NCBI GenBank assembly: GCA_033344735.1
Contig: JAWPMW010000001.1
Span: forward strand, 682,001 to 746,000
Direction of reading: 5' to 3'
Source of the DNA: Gammaproteobacteria bacterium
GTDB taxonomy: Bacteria > Pseudomonadota > Gammaproteobacteria > UBA4575
Length of the DNA stretch: 64,000 bases
Part shown: one piece after another, positions 27,857-36,805 of the stretch
How the letters are laid out: each line of letters begins with the position of its first letter
How positions within the stretch are numbered: position 1 is the first letter of the stretch
The notes under the pieces: generated by a model
Told to the model about the DNA's origin: nothing
Seen by the model: only the letters and a program-made list of their open reading frames with translations
Database searches by the model: none
Translations under genes and position numbers: made by a program

Positions 27857-28261
27857 ATGCAACTATCTCTGCCACGGAAAAAATCTTTAGTAAATTTAAC
27901 TCCACTTATAGATGTAGTGTTTATTCTTCTTATATTCTTCATGTTAGCATCAAATTTTATCCGCTGGCATTACATTGAGTTATCAGTTGGTAAAATTGAA
28001 GATTTTTCTGCTGACCAAAATGAATTAAGTATTATCAAAATATCCTCAAATGGTGAGTACCAGCTTAATGACGAGATACTCTTACTTGATTCGATCATAT
28101 TAAAAATGAGAAAACAGATTGGTAATGATGCCAATCATTCTATCGTCATACAGCCAGAAGAGGGCGCCAATGTACAAACGATGGTAGATGTCTTAAATTC
28201 ATTGAAAAATTTTGCAAGTGATAATATATCAGTAGCTAAACCTGCAAAGCAGAATTTATAG
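27857..28261 (+). CDS. exbD: ExbD/TolR family protein, with catalytic Asp
   Basis: A 134-residue single-pass protein. The membrane helix is preceded by NLTPLIDVVFILLIFFML, where D19 is the protonatable aspartate essential in ExbD and TolR. The periplasmic domain follows (VIQPEEGANVQTMVDVLNSL). It lies 4 nt after exbB and 2 nt before a second exbD-like gene. It should be the active proton-carrying partner in the stator. Confidence 0.9.
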   Translation: MQLSLPRKKSLVNLTPLIDVVFILLIFFMLASNFIRWHYIELSVGKIEDFSADQNELSIIKISSNGEYQLNDEILLLDSIILKMRKQIGNDANHSIVIQPEEGANVQTMVDVLNSLKNFASDNISVAKPAKQNL

Positions 28262-28263
28262 AA

Positions 28264-28665
28264 ATGAAAATTCAAGAACAACCAGAGAAAAAGGAACTTG
28301 AGAATCTATTGCCTTTGGTCAACGTTGTGTTCTTATTATTAATATTTTTTATGGTTGCTGGTGCATTTTCATCTCCAGAATTATTCTCAATCAATCCAAC
28401 TATTGCTAAAAATAACACACAAGCAAATCGAGAAGTATTAACAATACTAGTAAATCAGTATGGTGAACTTGCTATCAATCAAGAAGAAGTTTCGTTAAAG
28501 TCGCTTAATAAAATAATCAATAATCACCTGATTGATAATCCTAAACAAAAAATTCAGCTTAAACCAGATGCTGAGACTGAAGCTATTCGTGTTGTTGATA
28601 TATTAGAAACTTTAGGTGAAACCAATTTAGAAGCAGTACATATTATGACGAGTACATCCAAGTAG
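28264..28665 (+). CDS. Second ExbD/TolR-like protein, catalytic Asp replaced by Asn
   Basis: A 133-residue protein paralogous to its upstream neighbour. The membrane helix reads NLLPLVNVVFLLLIFFMV; the codon at the aspartate position is AAC, so residue 20 is Asn instead of the Asp required for proton transfer. The rest of the fold is kept: a membrane helix, then a periplasmic domain ending IRVVDILETLGETNLEAVHIMT. It is 2 nt downstream of the Asp-containing exbD and 8 nt upstream of tonB, so it is probably coexpressed. A structural or regulatory role in a mixed ExbD dimer is inferred. Confidence 0.88.
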   Translation: MKIQEQPEKKELENLLPLVNVVFLLLIFFMVAGAFSSPELFSINPTIAKNNTQANREVLTILVNQYGELAINQEEVSLKSLNKIINNHLIDNPKQKIQLKPDAETEAIRVVDILETLGETNLEAVHIMTSTSK

Positions 28666-28673
28666 TATTTAGA

Positions 28674-29414
28674 ATGACTAATAGTAGTTTCTGTATTAAG
28701 CCTTACCATTGGTGGATAGTAATTAGTTTAGCCGTCATATTTCATGCTAGCTTGTTGATTAGCTATGATCAAGATAAACAGCATATAAATACGGACACTA
28801 TTATTAATCATGATGAAATTGTCATTCGTTTAAAGAAACTAAATATGCCTGCCAAGGCCGATCCAGTTGTTGTAATAGAATCAGAGCAGCTAAAACCAAT
28901 ACCACCGGTTAAACCAGTTCAAAAAAAACCTAAAATAATTAAACCTGAAAAAACTATCGTTGATAAAAAACCAATAGTAAAACCGAAAGTTGTTAAACCG
29001 AAAATAGAAGCATTTGCTGAAAAATATAAGCAGACTACTATCAAAAAAAAATCTACCTCCAAAAATTATGCAGCACCAACGGACTCAGTAGTTAAATTAT
29101 CTGAAAAAATCGAAAGGGATAGAGCATCCTACCTGGCACGATTATCACAGTGGTTGGAACGTCATAAAAAGTATCCCTCTATTGCTAGAAGAAGAGGGCA
29201 AGAAGGTCAAGCAGTGGTAAAATTTACTATAAATAGCAGTGGTCAGTTAGTAAGACATCAATTAGTCAAGCCCTCTGAGCATCAAAGCCTAAATACAGCG
29301 GCTATAAAAATGTTGGAACGAGCATCACCCATGCCGGTACCACCAAGCTCCGTAATAGGCGATAAAAATGAATTAACCTACACCATACCTGTGAATTTTA
29401 GTTTGGTTCAGTAG
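28674..29414 (+). CDS. tonB: TonB family energy transducer
   Basis: A 246-residue protein with the TonB layout. A short cytosolic stretch is followed by one membrane helix at 13-30 (WWIVISLAVIFHASLLIS, with the His often seen in TonB helices). A Pro/Lys-rich periplasmic spacer follows at about 75-125 (PIPPVKPVQKKPK and repeats). The C-terminal TonB domain has YPSIARRRGQEGQAVVKF and ends TYTIPVNFSLVQ. It transfers energy from ExbB-ExbD to outer-membrane receptors. No TonB-dependent receptor gene is present in the window. Confidence 0.92.
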   Translation: MTNSSFCIKPYHWWIVISLAVIFHASLLISYDQDKQHINTDTIINHDEIVIRLKKLNMPAKADPVVVIESEQLKPIPPVKPVQKKPKIIKPEKTIVDKKPIVKPKVVKPKIEAFAEKYKQTTIKKKSTSKNYAAPTDSVVKLSEKIERDRASYLARLSQWLERHKKYPSIARRRGQEGQAVVKFTINSSGQLVRHQLVKPSEHQSLNTAAIKMLERASPMPVPPSSVIGDKNELTYTIPVNFSLVQ

Positions 29415-29600
29415 TAATTACCACGTACATACTCTTTTATATATTTGTAACGTTTTGATTAAATATAAATTTATATATTTCAAGAACTTAAAAATGAAAT
29501 TTATATTAAATTATAGAATAATTACAATTCTGGTATATAATTGACACTAATCTTAAAGGTGGTCGGGTAGATATACATTAAGTTTGGGACAAATATAACA

Positions 29601-29822
29601 ATGACACAATTCAAATTCATAGTAGAAGATAAAGAGAGGCGGGTCAGAGAAGATAGGCGTTTAAATTTAAACCCTACAACTTTTCCAGTATTTACAACCA
29701 GCGGTACTTGGATACGTAAAGAGTGTCGAAAAACTCCAGAACGACGCATTGAAAATATCAATGTGACAGAAACGCAAATTGAAGACGAAGAGTTTAATGA
29801 ATTGTTTAAAGAATTCTCTTAA
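29601..29822 (+). CDS. Small Arg-rich protein, family copy A
   Basis: A 73-residue hydrophilic protein of unknown function. Its second half, from TTFPVFTTSGTWIRKECRK to PERRIENINVTETQIEDEEF, aligns with the proteins at 29938-30252 and 60535-60759. The shared pattern is FP-x-x-T-T-x-G, then K-x-R-R-K-x-P-E-R-R-I-x-N-I-x-V-x-E-T and an acidic C terminus. There is no membrane segment and no Cys pair. The ATG has only a weak upstream purine stretch. The first half is rich in Arg and Glu. Conservation across three copies supports it being a real gene. Confidence 0.75.
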   Translation: MTQFKFIVEDKERRVREDRRLNLNPTTFPVFTTSGTWIRKECRKTPERRIENINVTETQIEDEEFNELFKEFS

Positions 29823-29937
29823 GTAACTCTTTAATATGCTAATTTACATGCAAAAATAAGATAACTAATTGATTCGCAAATTATTTATTATCTAGCTACA
29901 ATGTCAGCATTACTTTTACATTGTACTAGGTGCTGCT

Positions 29938-30252
29938 TTGCAAAAAACCAAGCCACGTCGACCTGAAAGAAGAGCTGGTAATCTAAAGAAGAACACAAAA
30001 GAAGCGTATTCTCGAGAACGTCGAAAGAAATCTTCTGAACGCAGGCATAGTGAAACTGTCGCCCAATTTCCTATCATTACTACGCAAGGAATATGTGTTA
30101 GAAAAGAGCGACGCAAACTCCCAGAACGCAGAATTTCAAATATTGTTGTGCGTGAGACAGTAATGAATGAAGAAGTTTTTGAAACTCTATTCTCTAATTA
30201 CCTAAAATACAAAGAAAGAATGCGTTTGGCTGCAAACAAGCTAAATAGCTAG
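29938..30252 (+). CDS. Small Arg-rich protein, family copy B
   Basis: A 104-residue, very basic protein. The N terminus is a string of Arg/Lys blocks (RRPERRAGN, RERRKKSSERR), followed by the shared family segment FPIITTQGICVRKERRK and LPERRISNIVVRETVMNEEVF. The start is a TTG with AGGTG 8 nt upstream; the nearest ATG at 29901 is out of frame. Its 3' end overlaps the stop of convergent gspN by 12 bp. Strong positive charge may mean nucleic-acid or acidic-surface binding, but there is no known domain. Confidence 0.72.
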   Translation: MQKTKPRRPERRAGNLKKNTKEAYSRERRKKSSERRHSETVAQFPIITTQGICVRKERRKLPERRISNIVVRETVMNEEVFETLFSNYLKYKERMRLAANKLNS

Positions 30253-30972
30253 ACTTCCTCGTTGTTCTAGCCTGACGGAGCCATCTGGTTGTAATTCTCC
30301 AATAAAATTTAATCCATTTACAACCGCTTCTGTTGAATTAGAATTTTTTTGCACTTTTATATCAAGCTGGTACTTCATATCATTGAAGAGCTGAATCGCT
30401 CCAGCCAGATCTATGTGTCCCTGCTTATTATCAATTTTAATTTGCGTATAATCCTTTTCAGGTTCAAATATACAATCAACATTTCCCATAGATAAGCGTA
30501 GAACTCCATTTACATCTAATGCGGTAAACTTCATGTTACCTTGTAAATGCTGAATACGTTGATTATCAAATTTAATTTTTTCCATGTTGCCATTGAAATC
30601 ACCAGATAATGTTATTCCGTAGTTTTTCAATAGTGGGTTTAATACTTGAGAATTTCCGCTTATTAGCAAGTTGATTATTTCAGTAGTGCTTCTTGCTTTT
30701 AGTAGAAAAGAGCTAGTGATATCTGCATGATTTTGTTTTATATCGGCGCATATTTTTATTAATAGAAAACAACTAGGCTTAATTTTCCATTTAATAGACC
30801 CATAATTTATTTGATTGATAGTAATACTAGAAGCTGAGCCATCCCATACATTTCCCTGAAATTGTTCGGCAATGATATTCTTAGGGAGTAGTTTTCCGGC
30901 AACACTAGCAGGCACATAAGCAACCATAGCAAATAAAAAAACAAGAACGCCTAAAAAAATATATTTCTTCAT
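30241..30972 (-). CDS. gspN: Type II secretion system protein N
   Basis: A 243-residue protein with one N-terminal membrane helix (YIFLGVLVFLFAMVAYVPASV). It continues as a periplasmic beta-rich domain with the GspN-like openings LLPKNIIAEQFQGNVWDGSASSI split across the first 50 residues. It is the last gene of the operon and its ATG overlaps the TGA of gspM by 4 nt. GspN is present only in some type II systems and is thought to be an accessory factor. Confidence 0.85.
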   Translation of the reverse strand: MKKYIFLGVLVFLFAMVAYVPASVAGKLLPKNIIAEQFQGNVWDGSASSITINQINYGSIKWKIKPSCFLLIKICADIKQNHADITSSFLLKARSTTEIINLLISGNSQVLNPLLKNYGITLSGDFNGNMEKIKFDNQRIQHLQGNMKFTALDVNGVLRLSMGNVDCIFEPEKDYTQIKIDNKQGHIDLAGAIQLFNDMKYQLDIKVQKNSNSTEAVVNGLNFIGELQPDGSVRLEQRGSLAI

Positions 30973-31454
30973 AGTCTCTTTAAGATTAATCTTGCTTTAA
31001 CTAGACCTGGCTTTTCTAATTTTGTGATACTTGCTTCTCGTACTTTAACGTTACTATTTTTATCCAATTGGCCTAGCATGGTGGCAAGTGCATCAAAATT
31101 TATCTCGTCCATGTAAACTGTTGCTGCGTGAGGTCCATCTGGCTGAATTTGTCTTATTGCGGCACGCAAACCTAGTCTATTAGCAAGACTATCTACAATT
31201 GCTAGCAATGAGCGTTTATTATCGGATTTAAGCAGGTTAGGGTTAGTTAATTTAAGTTGCTTAATCTCTGTGCTCTTTGATTTCATCCATAGCAACAATT
31301 CTTGATTATTTTCGACTCTCATTAGCTTTTTATCTCTTGCATCAGCCAACGGTGACCAAGCCAAGCTGTAGAATAAAAACAAGATTAATGCAATACCTGC
31401 AATAAGGACAAAGCTTTGTTCTCTCGATTGTAAATTATTCCACCAGTCTTTCAT
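30969..31454 (-). CDS. gspM: Type II secretion system protein M
   Basis: A 161-residue bitopic protein with the start MKDWWNNLQSREQSFVLIAG and a membrane helix through about residue 30, typical of GspM. A ferredoxin-like periplasmic domain follows. GspM binds GspL in the inner-membrane platform. It sits 3 nt after gspL and overlaps gspN by 4 nt. Confidence 0.88.
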   Translation of the reverse strand: MKDWWNNLQSREQSFVLIAGIALILFLFYSLAWSPLADARDKKLMRVENNQELLLWMKSKSTEIKQLKLTNPNLLKSDNKRSLLAIVDSLANRLGLRAAIRQIQPDGPHAATVYMDEINFDALATMLGQLDKNSNVKVREASITKLEKPGLVKARLILKRL

Positions 31455-31457
31455 GAT

Positions 31458-32678
31458 TTACTCCGATACTTGCATACGTGCCATTACAAAATCATCAACT
31501 GTTTTTGCTGTTTGTAATTCTGCGTTGATGTTCTTAGACTGTAGTTTAGATTTAACTGCTTCTAATACTTGAATGTTTTTAGTTTTGATATCTAAGGACA
31601 GTTTGTTATTTTTATATTGTAATTCTGTAATTGATATATTCGAGTCTTTATAAAGTTCGTACCCACTTTGATGTAAAAATTTAAGAAAATCTGCTTCACT
31701 TACATTAGAATCAGAAGCAGACAAGGCTTTAATACGTTGCTGCATTTGAACGCGAGCATTAACGACATTTTTAACTTCAGGAAATGTGCGTTTAAATATT
31801 TGATCGATCTCAGCAGATAGGTTTTTATCTAGTTTATTCAATCTAGAATATTCAAGGCCCATATTTGCCATTGAAATAGTTATCCATATTGCAGTAAGTG
31901 CCGCAGCTATTTTCCAAGGTCTAATAGTTTTGTGTTGTTTATCAGCTTTTACATAACTCCCTTGAAGTAAGTTAATACATTCTTCATTTGAAAATCCTTT
32001 GATGAATGCACTTGGTGACCAAAAATCATCTAGTTGAATATTAGGTAACTTTACAATGTCTTCTAAGTTTTCATCAGGATGACTATACACAACGATTTTG
32101 CTTGGGTTTTCTGATTGTTCACTAAGCGTAACATTCATGAAGTCAGTGAAATCATTAGTTTCACAACCAAATCCATTACATTGTTGAGTTCTTGCTAATA
32201 AGTGTCCGTCATCAATACATAATGTCCATTGATCTTTACTCCAGTCCAAGCCGAAAATATCCGAAGTGATCACATCGGGTAAAACGTTAACACTACCTAA
32301 AATTTTAATGAGATGATCTAAATGTATTTTAGATATAACTATAACTGGGATCTCGCCATCATCATTGCGCTTTCCCAACGAGAAATGTAAGTCTTCAATG
32401 TCTTCGGTTAAATCATCCTCAAGTGCATACGGTATTGCTTTTTCTAACTGTTTTTTATTCTTGGTTTGTACTGCTACTGATGTAATATATAGATGTTCAA
32501 TTGGTAATAAGATAACAACTTTTCGGTCTTGTATTAATGTTGAAGCATTAGTGAGTTTAACCATTCCACAATCATTAGCTTCAGATTCGTCAGTGACTAA
32601 AACCCAACGCACGGATGTGTCTTCATCGATAACACGATTATCACTATTAGCTAGAAATCTTAAAAATAGGGTTTCCAT
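31458..32678 (-). CDS. gspL: Type II secretion system protein L
   Basis: A 406-residue protein. The first 245 residues form the cytoplasmic actin-like domain that binds GspE (LPIEHLYITSVAVQTKNKKQ; AIPYALEDDLTEDIEDLHF). A single membrane helix lies near 252-272 (WKIAAALTAIWITISMANMG), followed by a periplasmic ferredoxin-like domain. Length and layout are standard. It is 2 nt downstream of gspK. Confidence 0.9.
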   Translation of the reverse strand: METLFLRFLANSDNRVIDEDTSVRWVLVTDESEANDCGMVKLTNASTLIQDRKVVILLPIEHLYITSVAVQTKNKKQLEKAIPYALEDDLTEDIEDLHFSLGKRNDDGEIPVIVISKIHLDHLIKILGSVNVLPDVITSDIFGLDWSKDQWTLCIDDGHLLARTQQCNGFGCETNDFTDFMNVTLSEQSENPSKIVVYSHPDENLEDIVKLPNIQLDDFWSPSAFIKGFSNEECINLLQGSYVKADKQHKTIRPWKIAAALTAIWITISMANMGLEYSRLNKLDKNLSAEIDQIFKRTFPEVKNVVNARVQMQQRIKALSASDSNVSEADFLKFLHQSGYELYKDSNISITELQYKNNKLSLDIKTKNIQVLEAVKSKLQSKNINAELQTAKTVDDFVMARMQVSE

Positions 32679-32680
32679 GA

Positions 32681-33610
32681 TTAATATCCTGGTACTCTTG
32701 TTACAACAGTGATGTTGGAATTATTTATTCGATTGAGAATACTCGTATTATTAATAAAACTATTTCCAACTTTTACTTGAGAATTTAAACTAAAGTAACT
32801 ACTTCCTACTGATAGGGCTTGAAGATTCACTGAAGTGCCTTGAAGCAGAGGATTTGATACAAACTCTTGGACAGACTTAAAGGCCTCTTCATCACGCTCT
32901 TCAATTAGATTATTAGCCAGCGCAATTCCAATATTTGGGATTGCTGAGGCAATGACTTCTGCTTTAGCTGTATTAACATTAACAGCAGTATTGGAAGGCA
33001 AAGCAGTTAAAAATGGTTTAACTTTGTCATATATTTCTTGATCAAAGCCTTTCACTAAGCGTATTTCAGATATATGTTGCATAGGGCGGTTTGCCGTCAA
33101 ATAAGGGGATTCTAATCCCGTATAGTAATCGTCTTCGGCACCATTAGGAGGGATTGCGTTGACATCTGGGTCAATCCAGTCGATGACTGCTTGTATTAAG
33201 GTAGGATCTAGCTCAAGCAGACTAAATAAGCTTTCTAATCTAATTCGTGTAAGTGGATCGGGATCTGCCCCTGCAAGGAGGTTATTTATATTAATTTTGC
33301 CCTGTTCATCTTGAATTTTACCTGAAATATACCCCCCGGGAAGCGGTAGAGCAGGGAGCTCAGTCGCCCAAGCTTCACTCTCATGGTCATAGCTATTTTT
33401 ATCATCTAGATCTCTAGCTAAAATTACCTTTGCCCAAGTTTCACCACCATGAAGATACGACCATACTTGGCTGCCAAATACAACGTTTTCAGCTCTTCGA
33501 ATTGATAACTGATGATTTGCTGAAATAGAGGTTGCAGCAATGACCGCTAACGCAAGCACAAGAATGGCAGTCAATAATGCAATACCACGCTGTTGAGAAT
33601 AATTAGTCAT
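32681..33610 (-). CDS. gspK: Type II secretion minor pseudopilin K
   Basis: A 309-residue pseudopilin, much longer than the others, as expected for GspK at the tip. The prepilin-like start is QQRGIALLTAILVLALAVIA. The family block DWIDPDVNAIPPNGAEDDYY contains the calcium-binding and conserved acidic region, and LTALPSNTAVNVNTAKAEVI follows. It overlaps gspJ by 4 nt and needs the prepilin peptidase GspO, which is not in the window. Confidence 0.93.
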   Translation of the reverse strand: MTNYSQQRGIALLTAILVLALAVIAATSISANHQLSIRRAENVVFGSQVWSYLHGGETWAKVILARDLDDKNSYDHESEAWATELPALPLPGGYISGKIQDEQGKININNLLAGADPDPLTRIRLESLFSLLELDPTLIQAVIDWIDPDVNAIPPNGAEDDYYTGLESPYLTANRPMQHISEIRLVKGFDQEIYDKVKPFLTALPSNTAVNVNTAKAEVIASAIPNIGIALANNLIEERDEEAFKSVQEFVSNPLLQGTSVNLQALSVGSSYFSLNSQVKVGNSFINNTSILNRINNSNITVVTRVPGY

Positions 33611-34212
33611 TCAGGCACCGTGATAATTCTTGTGATTTTACCAATTGGTTGTGCCTCAAAAGAAATTAATACAGCTCGCGGCAAACCGATTGAAGTAGAG
33701 TCACTATTAAGTGGCGGCCACTGGTCAACCCATGCGTTTGCTTGGTTTAGAAATTCTATTTCTAATTCTTTAACTTCTTCAAGTAGTACTACTTCACGTG
33801 CATCTTCACTTATGGCACCATCTAGTCGATTCCAGCTATGTCGCTTAAATTGATTTTCATTTACTTCATAAGCAACGCGCTGCAAACTACTTCGTAGCAA
33901 TCCAGCAGGATTACGCCAACCACTATAAGTTAAACTCATAATTGATTCGCCGTCCGATGAAAATGCTGGCTGAGTATCACCGTATTGATCTCTAATAGGT
34001 CTAGCGATAGAGCGATTGATATCTCTCTCTAAATATTTAAGCGTCAATTGTATTGATTTAATTTGATCTGAACGTAGCTCTAAATCAGTTTGCCATTTCA
34101 AAATAGCATTAAGACCACTAAATGCAGTAATACCAACAATGCCAAAAACGGCCAAAGCAACGACCACTTCTATTAAAGTAAAACCAACGCTTTTATGGGT
34201 TCTAGCAATCAT
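33607..34212 (-). CDS. gspJ: Type II secretion minor pseudopilin J
   Basis: A pseudopilin of about 201 residues with the cleavage motif VGFTLIEVVVALAVFGIVG. I placed the start at the ATG at 34212, because the longer open frame back to 34296 would overlap gspI and place an odd hydrophobic stretch before the prepilin leader. With this start the leader is a normal short basic MIARTHKSVG. It forms the tip complex with GspI and GspK. Confidence 0.9.
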   Translation of the reverse strand: MIARTHKSVGFTLIEVVVALAVFGIVGITAFSGLNAILKWQTDLELRSDQIKSIQLTLKYLERDINRSIARPIRDQYGDTQPAFSSDGESIMSLTYSGWRNPAGLLRSSLQRVAYEVNENQFKRHSWNRLDGAISEDAREVVLLEEVKELEIEFLNQANAWVDQWPPLNSDSTSIGLPRAVLISFEAQPIGKITRIITVPE

Positions 34213-34219
34213 GATGATA

Positions 34220-34606
34220 TTAATAAAAATAAGCAGGGAATAGTGAAACCAATGAAGCATATACTTGGCTATCAGGATCATCGTCACGCCTAACATCTAT
34301 TTCAACACGTTGTATGCCTGGGTCTTGCGTATCGACTAATTTTTTAGTCCAATGCCATTCAATACCGGCTACTTCTTCGGTTCCTGTAGTCTCTTTTTCT
34401 GCATCATCCTCTAGGTTCAATTCATAGCTAGCCATAGCATTTTGGGCAACCCAGGTAGCGACAACTCTTTCATTTAGATAAACCGTATTCTTAGTGACAG
34501 TACCAATTGTTTTTATTGTACCCATTAATCCAACTGCTATTACTGCTACAGCAACAACAACTTCTATTAATGTAAATCCTTTTATTGTATTAGCATTAAT
34601 ACTCAT
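34220..34606 (-). CDS. gspI: Type II secretion minor pseudopilin I
   Basis: A 128-residue pseudopilin with leader and helix KGFTLIEVVVAVAVIAVGL, followed by the usual small globular domain (VATWVAQNAMASYEL; GIEWHWTKKL). It sits 2 nt after gspH and 7 nt before gspJ. Length is typical. Confidence 0.92.
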   Translation of the reverse strand: MSINANTIKGFTLIEVVVAVAVIAVGLMGTIKTIGTVTKNTVYLNERVVATWVAQNAMASYELNLEDDAEKETTGTEEVAGIEWHWTKKLVDTQDPGIQRVEIDVRRDDDPDSQVYASLVSLFPAYFY

Positions 34607-34608
34607 TG

Positions 34609-35109
34609 CTAAGCATCCGCCAAAACTATTTCAAATTCACCTAACTCATCGAAACTAATTTGATAAGTCCATTCATCACGATCAGTAATATCAAGCTGAA
34701 AAGGAGAGACTTCTCCATCTGAAGTTATAAAGATTTGTGGCTTTTTTTTATCTTCAGCAGATAAAACAACTTTTATTCCATCAAGATATAATTTATGTTC
34801 TATCCCATCGGGCAATGTGCGGTTTCTAAAAATTCTATCACCTGAAACTTCTACCCATCCTGTTTGGTCAAGAGTGTAGAATGCATAACCTGTATCCCAA
34901 ACAGATAGAGCATATTCCTGAGAGTTAAAAATTGCTTGTTCTTTTGCTAGATGAATAAGTGAAGTAAAGCGCTCACTTGTTTGTTTCATGCGCTTTACTT
35001 GTGGATTTCCTATGCTGATTGTTGCAATCGTCAGCACAAATCCAATAATTGCAATTACAACAATAATTTCTATTAAAGTGAATCCAGACTGTCTGTTAGT
35101 CAACTTCAA
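34609..35109 (-). CDS. gspH: Type II secretion minor pseudopilin H
   Basis: A 166-residue pseudopilin with the cleavage site and helix QSGFTLIEIIVVIAIIGFVL, then a GspH-type domain (IHLAKEQAIFNSQEYALSVW and FITSDGEVSPFQLDI). It links the major pseudopilin GspG to the tip complex. It follows gspG by 5 nt. Confidence 0.92.
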   Translation of the reverse strand: MKLTNRQSGFTLIEIIVVIAIIGFVLTIATISIGNPQVKRMKQTSERFTSLIHLAKEQAIFNSQEYALSVWDTGYAFYTLDQTGWVEVSGDRIFRNRTLPDGIEHKLYLDGIKVVLSAEDKKKPQIFITSDGEVSPFQLDITDRDEWTYQISFDELGEFEIVLADA

Positions 35110-35114
35110 TTGCT

Positions 35115-35540
35115 TTACTCTAAGTCTAAATTACTAATATCTGAATTGTAATCAGTGCCGCCCGGCGCCCCATCAGCTCCTAATGAGTAAATATCATAGT
35201 CACCAGTTTCACCGGGACTGATGTATTGATAATCATTTTGCCATGGGTCTTTAGGCAGCTTAGGAATATAGCCACCTTTTTGCCAATTTTTTGCTTCTGA
35301 ACCTGATGTAGGTTTTTCTACTAGTGCTTGTAATCCTTGATCTGTGGTGGGGTATCTAAAATTATCAACTCGATACATTTGTAATGCACTTTCTAATGCT
35401 CGTATATCTTGTTTAGCCTTAACCACGCGAGATTTATCCACATTTCCAATTACATTGGGTGCGACAATTGATGCCAATATACCCAAAATCACCAACACAA
35501 CAATAACCTCTATCAGCGTAAATCCAGATTGTGTTTTCAT
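35115..35540 (-). CDS. gspG: Type II secretion major pseudopilin G
   Basis: A 141-residue major pseudopilin. It has leader and helix QSGFTLIEVIVVLVILGILA, the block DIRALESALQMYRVDNFRYP, and the C-terminal calcium-site region around SPGETGDYDIYSLGADGAPGG. These are highly diagnostic for GspG. It lies 29 nt after gspF. Confidence 0.96.
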   Translation of the reverse strand: MKTQSGFTLIEVIVVLVILGILASIVAPNVIGNVDKSRVVKAKQDIRALESALQMYRVDNFRYPTTDQGLQALVEKPTSGSEAKNWQKGGYIPKLPKDPWQNDYQYISPGETGDYDIYSLGADGAPGGTDYNSDISNLDLE

Positions 35541-35569
35541 TTTAGTATTCTCCTAAATAATAATTGTGT

Positions 35570-36790
35570 TTAACCAACCAATTGATTCATTTCAAATAAT
35601 GGCAACATAATTGCAATGACAATGCCAAATACCAAGCCGCCCATAAAGACAATCATTAGTGGTTCAAATAAACTTAAAGTTGCTGAAATAATTGTTTTCA
35701 ATTCTCGTTCTTGTTGTACAGCCGCACGTTCCAACATGACTTCTAAATTACCACTAGCCTCACCACTTGCTATTAGATGTAGTGTCATTGGTGGGAAGTG
35801 TCGAGAAGTCTCTAGAGACCCATGAATGCTTGCGCCTTCTCTGACATTGACTGCCGCATCATTTACAGCTTTTTTCATTGGCAAGTTTGGGATTACATGT
35901 GATGCAATACGTAATGCTTCTAATACTGGAACACCTGATGCAGTTAAAATACTTAAGGTACGTGCAAAACGTGAGGTATTAAGACCGCGAATTAATCTAC
36001 CAGCAATTGGTAAACGCAATTGCAGAGCATGGAATTTGTATCTGAAAGCATGCGCTTTCATTAAATATTTAAAACCAAAAATCGCAGCAATTATTGCGCC
36101 CAACCAATACCACCATGTTGCTCGAAGAAAATCACTAGCTGCCAATAACACTTTTGTTGGAAATGGTAGTTCATTGCCAAGATCTGCAAACACTTGTACA
36201 ACCTGTGGTACAACATAAGTAAGCAGTCCCACAACCACACCAATACATATAATTAACAAAACAATAGGATAAACTAGTGCTGTAGTGACGCTCTGCTGCA
36301 TTTCTTGGCGGCTTTCAGTATAGTCAGCGAGACGCTCTAGCACAGGGTCTAAATTACCTGACTTTTCTCCAGCAGAGACAGTTGCGCGATATAAATCAGG
36401 GAAGGTTGCAGGAAATTCTGCTAAGCCATTTTCTAAGCTATGTCCTTCGGTAACTTTTGAGCGCACACCTAAAATTGTGCGAGTAACATGTGATTTTTCA
36501 GATTGTTTTGCAGTAGTGCGTAATGCTTCTTCTAGCGGAGTACCTGATTGTAGTAAAGTAGCAAGCTGACGCGTAAACAAAGCAAGCTCACTTGAACTCA
36601 TTCGTTTACCCAGAGAAAAAAATGGTTGTCTATTCCCACTACGATCTTTTTGCGCAATTGGATTTATATCAAGTGGTGTTAACCCTTGTGAACGTAACAA
36701 TTGTCGAGCAGATTTTGGACTATCACCCTCGATGACGCCTTTCTTATTACGTCCCGAATCGTCTAATGCGTTATATTCAAAAGCCGGCAT
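35570..36790 (-). CDS. gspF: Type II secretion inner-membrane platform protein F
   Basis: A 406-residue inner-membrane protein with the two repeated GspF domains. The first includes LALFTRQLATLLQSGTPLEEA and AGEKSGNLDPVLERLADYTE; the second includes SRFARTLSILTASGVPVLEAL and ASGEASGNLEVMLERAA. Membrane helices are at about 170-190, 220-240 and 375-398. It is the GspE-interacting core of the assembly platform. Confidence 0.95.
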   Translation of the reverse strand: MPAFEYNALDDSGRNKKGVIEGDSPKSARQLLRSQGLTPLDINPIAQKDRSGNRQPFFSLGKRMSSSELALFTRQLATLLQSGTPLEEALRTTAKQSEKSHVTRTILGVRSKVTEGHSLENGLAEFPATFPDLYRATVSAGEKSGNLDPVLERLADYTESRQEMQQSVTTALVYPIVLLIICIGVVVGLLTYVVPQVVQVFADLGNELPFPTKVLLAASDFLRATWWYWLGAIIAAIFGFKYLMKAHAFRYKFHALQLRLPIAGRLIRGLNTSRFARTLSILTASGVPVLEALRIASHVIPNLPMKKAVNDAAVNVREGASIHGSLETSRHFPPMTLHLIASGEASGNLEVMLERAAVQQERELKTIISATLSLFEPLMIVFMGGLVFGIVIAIMLPLFEMNQLVG

Positions 36791-36805
36791 AGCAAAATTA
36801 CTTGC

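Noticed and set aside
33607-34296. Longer gspJ open frame from 34296
   Set aside because: It would overlap gspI by 77 bp and put a second hydrophobic stretch before the prepilin leader. The ATG at 34212 gives a normal leader.
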